From: Alligator mississippiensis
Lineage: Eukaryota > Chordata > Crocodylia > Alligatoridae
Direction of reading: 5' to 3'
NCBI RefSeq assembly: GCF_030867095.1
Contig: NC_081824.1
Coordinates: 346,099,703 to 346,163,702, forward strand
DNA length: 64,000 bases
Shown here: one piece after another, positions 57,784 through 64,000 of the stretch
How the letters are laid out: each line of letters starts with the position of its first letter
How positions within the stretch are numbered: position 1 is the first letter of the stretch
Program-made: the position numbers and the translations under genes
Notes under the pieces: generated by a model
Databases searched by the model: none
What the model saw: the letters and a program-made list of their open reading frames with translations, nothing else
Told to the model about the DNA's origin: nothing

Positions 57784-60049
57784 AGTCTTAAAAAATTTCT
57801 TCCCAGACATCATCCTTAAAGAGTAACTATCATGAAGGAGTCCTGCTTCATGGTATGCATTTCTATCCATTATGATATGACACATAAAGAAACAGAAACA
57901 CAAACAATAATAAATATGGAAACAATATATTGATAAAACCTTCTATAAATCCCTGTCTTTAAATTCAGAGGTAATTCTTAAGCTCAACTTTAAAACCTTT
58001 TTTTAAGGCAGAGACACGATGATTTCTCTGTCCATTTTGCATTTACAGAGAAATGCACATAAATCATGAGAAAGAAGTGAAGGGATGGTAATCTAGGTAC
58101 CACTGTCGTGGTGGGATATCTTCATTGTAATCATCTAAATCAAATATTTGACTTTGCTTCTTGGAGTGATATATCTCCCAGTCCCACTGCCAAATACTAA
58201 CATAGCAAAGTTCAGACTGAAAAAGGAGAACAAAAATCTGGGGAAGGAGGGATCTTCCTACTTGCTAATAGCAAAACTCAGCAATGCCACTGTTGTTAAT
58301 ATCGAACATCAAGAGTTGACATTGCTAATGTTATTATATGCACATGGTCCACAAAACAGTTTATCAGGGGATGGTTAAAAGATACATAACATGTGGTTTC
58401 TATATCAAACACAAATTATCCGTGTAGCACAAAGTTAGGATAGACAACTTCTACAGTAGTTTCCTCTGAGGTCACTTATGTGGGTATTACTGGTAGGATC
58501 TGGCGTTAGGTCAATGCCATGCTTCATTGTCCCTTGCTAGTGTATTAGCTCTTTGGGGAATTAGCAGCCAGCTTAATTTAGGACAGCCTTGAGTCAGAAT
58601 GGAGGCTTTCTATTGGCATGCACTCTTTTTCAGTTGTTGACCTGCTGGCTAAATTTTGTTACCTCAGTGTGGCAGGTGAAGCTGCTATATCAAACTATAA
58701 TAAGTTTGGGCATTAGCCTCTGATGAGAGATGTTGAACAGAGGTGAAGGGAGAGAGGAAATTCTAGGAACAAACACGCTACAGGATAAAGTGGAGGCTAA
58801 TGCCCTGTTGTTGTCTGAAAAGGCAAACATCTGGAAAGAGATAAGTTTTCTGTTATGCAGAGCTTGGCCCATACAACTTGACATTACACTAACTCATTAT
58901 TTTCATTTAACAGCTTCTGTTATTTTGTTGCAAATTGGTGGGTGGACATTTTTTTTAGATTATGAATGATATGGTTTAAAGTGTTTAAAAAACCCCAAGC
59001 TAAATCAAAACAGTATGCTCTTAGGCCATGTGCAGGTACTGAATTTCTATTGGAACTTTATTCTCCCAATAGAAACTGCAAGCATACAGGTCTACAGATG
59101 TGGTTTTTCCTGCAAGAAAAAATGGCAGTTCTGGGAGAAAAATGTACTTTCTCCCATACAGTAGCTCTCTCCTTTGAGAGAACTTCTCCTGGTAGGACAG
59201 ACATTTGTATATTTTCCCTTGTGAGAAGCCACAGTGCTGTCCTTCAGCATCCAAACATACATTGCTAAAGACAATTAGTGACTCAGGATGGACTCTGTGA
59301 AGCACAGAGCCAACCACACCCCCTGACAACTTTGTGGCCAGGAAAGCCCATATGTTTCACGTGCCACATTCTGTGGTCAAGGGGTGAAGAGAAACACAAG
59401 TTCCCAAGACAGCTGTTTACCCTACTTATCACCCTACTCAGGAGCAGGAGCTGCTGAGGTGCTACAGAGAGACACAGGTTCCCCAGGCACCTATTTACCC
59501 TTTGTATTATCTTTAGCAGGAGCAGAAACCCAACAGACCAAATCCATCCTTCCTGTGCAGCCATGCACTGGCTGATGCAGCTGGTATGAGAAAGATAAAG
59601 ATCCATTGCGCACTGCTGGAGGGAACACTGACTGGCTTGCTACTGAAAATGGAATAGACATGCTCTAGCTCTATTTTTTCAAAGCAAGGAGGGGGTTTCT
59701 GGACAAGATTTCCCAAGAGAGGCATGGTCCCCTCTGGTGGCCAGCCAATCAGCACTGTCTTGAATGTTCAGCTCTGCAGCATGTTAGCATCTAAACACAA
59801 TGGCCCCCTGATTGTATGGCATCAGCAACACAAGCTCAGTGGTGCCAGGAGCACCTGCTCCAAATGCTGATATGCTCCTCTCCTATTAAGTTTTTCTACT
59901 AAGAGAAAAGAATAGGAAATATCTGGTGGTAGATTTGAATGCCCAGGCATTGCCTGTATCTCTGTTACATCTTTTCCCCTTTCCATGACCTTAAAAATTA
60001 AAAAAAAATCATACAGACCCAGTTGGGTAGGTTCCAAGTAATCATTACT
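57784..60049. other. Non-coding DNA
   Basis: No gene recognised. Short inverted tracts occur near 59040-59080 (TTCTATTGGAACT and CCCAATAGAA). Confidence 0.45.
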
Positions 60050-60120
60050 GATGAAATACAGGAGATCCTAGATAATCTGTACTGTTAAGTACAGATGAAT
60101 ACAGGAGATCCTAGATAATC
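60050..60120. repeat. Direct duplication separated by a small palindrome
   Basis: GATGAAATACAGGAGATCCT followed by AGATAATC (60050-60077) recurs at 60094-60120 with one base missing. Between them lies TGTACTGTTAAGTACA, which can fold back. A third partial unit, CCTAGATAA, follows. Confidence 0.88.
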
Positions 60121-60550
60121 CTAGATAAGTTCCTTGTCCTTTGTGAGGTTTATAGTTTGTGAACCAATCAGGAGTCTACAAGGCTACAAACAGCTGGGAA
60201 GGACAGCTGAGGTACTCAAGGTGAATGAAAAAGTGGGACCCTTATAAGTAGCGGCCACAAAGAAAAACACTTGTACGGTGTGTCCTTGACTCAGCAACTC
60301 ATTGTGAACTAAGCAAATTGCAAGAAGTCTGAATATGAATGGTCTATGGGATATATGAACATGGGTTCTACTGTACAAAGAAACAAGGTACCTACATATA
60401 TATACTCTGTTAGATTCTGGTACCTTATGCTAGTAGATGTAGCATATATGGACAGACATACTCTTTTCTTTGTGCTTATACATTTTCGTTCTGAAGGACC
60501 AATCTATTTTAGGTTATATAGTACCTGCATGCCTCAGTCTATAACATGCT
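60121..60550. other. Non-coding DNA
   Basis: No feature recognised; part of a 150-codon chance frame (60346-60798) that runs into the MIR-like repeat. Confidence 0.4.
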
Positions 60551-60554
60551 TGTC

Positions 60555-60711
60555 CTCAGAGCTCTACCCTTTAGACAGAGAAGCATTATTATTCCCATTT
60601 GGCGATGGGGAGATGAGTCAAGGAGAGAATGGCTTGCTTAGACTAGACAGGGAACAGAACCAAGTTCCCAGTTCATGCTCTAACCACTGTTCCCTCTTTT
60701 GTCTGGAGATG
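60555..60711 (-). repeat. MIR-like SINE fragment
   Basis: ATTATTATTCCCATTTGGCG followed by ATGGGGAGATGAGTCAAGG, then GAACCAAGTTCCCAGTTCAT and GCTCTAACCACTGTTCCC, is the reversed MIR/CORE-SINE order (GTGGTTAGAGC head, then CATTTTACAGATGGGGAAACTGAG). Confidence 0.7.
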
Positions 60712-61500
60712 CTGGGACACAAGATAGAAGGGAAAATTAGGCCTTTCATGGCCCAGGAAAAAATTCTCTCACAGAGTTACAACCTACACGTGACATAGCA
60801 GAAAGCTGACCCCCTAGGACATCCCTACACTGGCATGGAGGTTGAGGCAGGTCTATGGGTGAGACTAAGGGGTGGTGAGCCCTTCATAAGGTGTTTGGAA
60901 AGCATTGTGCTTCCCTGGCATGCAGCCCTTTCTAAAATTCCCCCTGAGTCAGTGTGTCTCTATCTCTCTCCCTTGTCAGGTCAGTAGCTACATGCCTTAA
61001 TTTTGCCTTATGTAAGTAAAATTACAGTTTATCAGCTCACAATCTCATTGCTCATCATCTTTTACAAGTATCTAGGGAGAAAATACTTGACCATCTTATC
61101 AGCTCAACAAAGAAAAACCACAACAACTTCCCTTCTTGATAATTATCAGTAAATTGCAACTATTATTAGAGAAGCATAGATCCATCAAGAGCTAGAACTT
61201 GCCAGTGCTCCTCCAGCCTCCCGTATTGCATATTTGAATGGGCTTCCAGGACTCCTGTCTTGAAACCCTGGGTGTGCCACTGTGTGAGTGTGCACTTCTC
61301 AATCTTTTTTAATGAGGGAAAATAGATAATGTAATAGCATGGTTTTTAAAGGAATGCAAATTGCTGTCCATTGGTAATGAAATGTTTCACTTTAGGATTA
61401 AGTGCCTTGTGAGACTTCTCTGCATGAGTAGTTGCTGATATTTTAAGCTAGTAGGTGTTACTCACTTGCACAAAGAAGTATAGGTTAGGGCTCAACTGGC
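60712..61500. other. Non-coding DNA
   Basis: No feature recognised. Confidence 0.4.
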
Positions 61501-61504
61501 CCAA

Positions 61505-61580
61505 CCTTAAGGCCTGATCCTTCAATTCTTAAGCAGGCAAAACTCCACCAGAAGTCAATGAGGTTTGGGCCCTTAATGAG
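61505..61580. repeat. Old palindromic amniote repeat
   Basis: AAGGCCTGATCCTTCAATTC then GCAAAACTCCACCAGAAGTC and AATGAGGTTTGGGCCC, similar in type to 35965-36035. Confidence 0.5.
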
Positions 61581-61584
61581 AATT

Positions 61585-62435
61585 ACCTACTAAATTTTCC
61601 TGCACAGCACTGACTCTGTAATCCTACTATGGCAAAATGGTACATGAGGGTCTTTTAATAAAACTTTTAATTTGCTTTGACCACCATTAGCATTTGGTCC
61701 CCAATGGCCTCAAAAGCAATCACATTGTTCTTTGCTGGACAGCGCATGAAGGTCAAGAATTAATTCCTCTTCAGTCCTGTCTGCTGTATTCCATTCATGC
61801 TCTCCCTGCCAATGTACATTCAACCTTCATTTCACTCCTGTCACTTTTGGTCACGGGTTCCTCTGACTAGTGGAAATCGGAGTCTGCTTGTGCATCTCTT
61901 CTCTTCTTTCTCTTCCTTTTCCTTCCTATACAACTGCAGAATAAACAAAAGATGTGGCAGGTTTATTTGATAAACAAAATGAAGGAATAATAGTTACCAC
62001 AAATTCAGGATAGGCAAATATTATAAGCTATAAATGAGAACATATCCTATGTGGCCAAATTACTGTATCAGGAATGCCTTCCTACTTGCTTTGTTGCTTT
62101 GCACAGTCAATCAATGAAGCTGGTAGTAGTGTGATTATTTTCATGTGGAAATTCAGGTGAGCTAACTAGCACTAATGACAGTGCCAATAAGTCTGCATGC
62201 CCAATAACTAGTCTGCCCATAGCACTGAGTGGATGTGGTTACACTCCTTCTGGTTTAGGGAGTTGCCCTGGTGAGCAGTTGGGTGTTTAAGGGCAGCCAT
62301 GCCTAACATGATAAGTTTTTCCTGTTGTGATGACTTTGCTTAATCAAGATTCCTGTGCTTTACTCCAAATAATAATCAATTTTGCAAAGTCATTATCAAT
62401 TTCTACAAAAAAAAAAAAAAGAATTGATAACTGTA
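61585..62435. other. Non-coding DNA
   Basis: No feature recognised; an A-run lies at about 62406-62420. Confidence 0.4.
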
Positions 62436-62449
62436 GTGAGGTAAACCTT

Positions 62450-62640
62450 GCAATGCTGTTGTGTAGTTCACTACAATTATCCATATTTTGCAGCTGGGCA
62501 ACATGAAATAAAGAGAGGTAAGGCCCATTTTTTCCAGACGTATGCAGTGTCTGTGAAACTCCAGTTATTTTAAACAATTTGCTTGAAGTGACACAGGAAG
62601 TTAGTGACAGAGTCAGGGCTAGAAGCCAGATATCCCTTAC
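62450..62640 (-). repeat. MIR-like SINE fragment
   Basis: ATCCATATTTTGCAGCTGGG followed by AATAAAGAGAGGTAAGGCC, then TTGCTTGAAGTGACACAGGA and AGTTAGTGACAGAGTCAGGG with TAGAAGCCAG, is the reversed MIR central domain. Confidence 0.6.
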
Positions 62641-62644
62641 TTTC

Positions 62645-63595
62645 TATGTCTGCCTTAATTCTGCTTTTGCAAGACACTAAACCATTTGGTGGCTACCCAA
62701 GGATTTTATTGGCTCAGCCACTAAGATACCATATAAATAATTGTAGTTAAAGCAGAGGCTGCATTTTTTGGTTTGTTATAACATAACAAGCCATGGGGAG
62801 GAACAGTCAAATAGCTCTTCCCTGTGCAAACTTCCTGGCAGAGTAAGTCCAGTGTAGTTGGCAAACAAAAGGCCATAAAACAGCAATCATTAAGATAAGG
62901 TTAATGCTGACTTACCCAATGCATCAAGTAATTAACCATATTACAATACCTACCTCTCTGGTAGGAGGAGCTAATGGAGGAAGAGTCTGCTGTGAGGATC
63001 TCAGTACTTTGAAACCTTATAATAACAACAGGAGATAAAAAAGTGGGAGTGCCAGACATCTTGGATCAGCTTTGATCTTGATCTTGGATCAGCCTTGTCA
63101 CCCATCTTTGGATCTACAGATAAAACAATCACAGAAGACAATTATCCTCAGATGAGAAGGATTGTGAATGATGACCTACCTCCCTAGTCAAAGCTCCCGC
63201 ATGGTCTGAGGAAGGAACAATACCTGAATTGCTAGCACCAGTTTTTCATGCAGGAAAAGCTCTTCTAAGACCTTTAAAGAGGAACTGGCCAAAAACCTGA
63301 GTGACATGGGAAATCCAGCACCAAAAGACAAAGAAAACAGGCCCAAGGGAAAAGTGACCAGAACAAAGCAACAGATGTATAAATCAAATAAATAAAATAT
63401 AGGCTTTTCCCCTGAGATCCATGATAAGGCCAATCGAGTAACAAAGGCGAGAATTAAGAACCCTGGATTTTGCTTAAGCCTCAAACAAAGACGAGTCTAC
63501 CAATTGTAAGGAGGGTTGTCTTCACTCCTGTCTTGGCCTATCCTAGACCTGCCAGTACAGCCCTTAAGCAACATAGAGTAGTACAGTTTGTATGG
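62645..63595. other. Non-coding DNA
   Basis: No gene recognised. A short near-tandem TTGGATCAGC lies at about 63060 and 63085. Confidence 0.4.
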
Positions 63596-63599
63596 GGGT

Positions 63600-64000
63600 C
63601 TGACTGGGTGCCATAGTCAGGAAGGTACCACACATACACATATGTGATCAGCCTGCACCCACAGCAACACACTCTCCCCATTCCCTGCCCCCACCCTCCT
63701 GCCCTGGCCAATACCTGCTCCAAGCAGGACAAGCAGTGTCCAGCCCAAGTCACCCCCCCATCTCTAGCTCCTGCTGAGAACGAGCTGGGCTGAGCACATG
63801 AGGGCAGCAGCAGCAGTGCCTGCCTACCCACCTGCCTAGAGCACGATGCTGCTCTTTTCTCCTTGCTGGATTGTGCCCTGTGCCCCTGCCTACCTGTCTT
63901 TGCCTTCAGGGCACTGCTGACTTGTTGGGGGCACAGGGGGCAGGGTCACCAAAACAGAAGTTCACCCAAGGTACCACTTTCCCTAAGGCCAGCTCTGAAT
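63600..64000. mobile_element. Possible hAT-like element end at the window edge
   Basis: Read on the minus strand from 63998, TTCAGAGCTGGCCTTAGGGA resembles the CAGGGCCGGCTTTAGG end of a common reptile hAT family. The GC-rich interior and the cut-off at the window edge prevent a firm call. Confidence 0.35.

Noticed and set aside
60346..60798. 150-codon frame
   Set aside because: It runs into a MIR-like SINE and has no domain.
1..64000. CRISPR array, operon, riboswitch or bacterial island
   Set aside because: No regular spacer-repeat arrays, no dense gene packing; the window is plainly vertebrate nuclear DNA.

Overview
This is a gene-poor stretch of vertebrate nuclear DNA, most likely from a reptile and best matched by a crocodilian, with a turtle as the alternative. 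The basis is the repeat mix: CR1 LINEs ending in the short TCTATGAA-type repeat, one nearly intact CR1 reverse-transcriptase frame, an L1-Tx1-like LINE, many hAT-like and GGG-ended miniature DNA transposons, old MIR/CORE-SINE-like pieces, and a Ty3/gypsy (Gmr1-like) element whose gag relic resembles the SCAN fold. The species call is inference. I recognise no exon of a host protein-coding gene, no functional tRNA or rRNA, and no CRISPR or bacterial feature. Almost all coding potential belongs to mobile elements, so the window is intergenic or lies inside a very large intron.

Layout. 0-4 kb: AT-rich unique DNA with one 328-bp MITE (896-1223). 4.2-11.3 kb: a composite block. LTR-like direct repeats (4179-4305 and 10981-11347) enclose a GC-rich interior that carries, on the minus strand, a broken gene with a Myb/SANT-like DNA-binding domain (7319-7540) and a coiled-coil-like tail (about 4500-4917). 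A CR1 LINE (7674-9990, + strand, 666-codon open frame) is inserted upstream of the Myb domain. A small MITE (10446-10634) and a palindromic hAT-type MITE (11009-11161, inside the right LTR) complete the nesting. 11.3-25.7 kb: mostly non-coding, with MITEs, a CR1 tail, a CA microsatellite and inverted repeats. 25.7-32.6 kb: a 493-bp MITE, an L1-Tx1-like LINE flanked by a 13-bp duplication (26794-29112), a 933-bp hAT-like element and two CR1 tails. 32.6-38.9 kb: mostly unique DNA, with a GC-rich repeat at 36.66-37.46 kb. 38.9-42.7 kb: an old minus-strand CR1, another repeat and a second young CR1 (41228-42728) closely similar to the first. 42.7-50.7 kb: unique DNA with palindromic MITEs. 50.7-54.8 kb: a minus-strand CR1 split by a Ty3/gypsy element with a 5-bp CTCTG duplication. 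54.8-64 kb: mainly unique DNA with a tRNA-Val-like SINE head, another MITE, a hAT-like element and MIR-like pieces.

The genes do not work together as a pathway. What the window records is the order in which mobile elements landed in one another. The points most worth following are the LTR-bounded block with an antisense Myb/SANT-like gene, the family of GGG-ended MITEs with 3-bp duplications (possible dependants of a Myb/SANT-carrying transposon), the chimeric 5' end of the Tx1-like insertion, and the SCAN-like gag relic.
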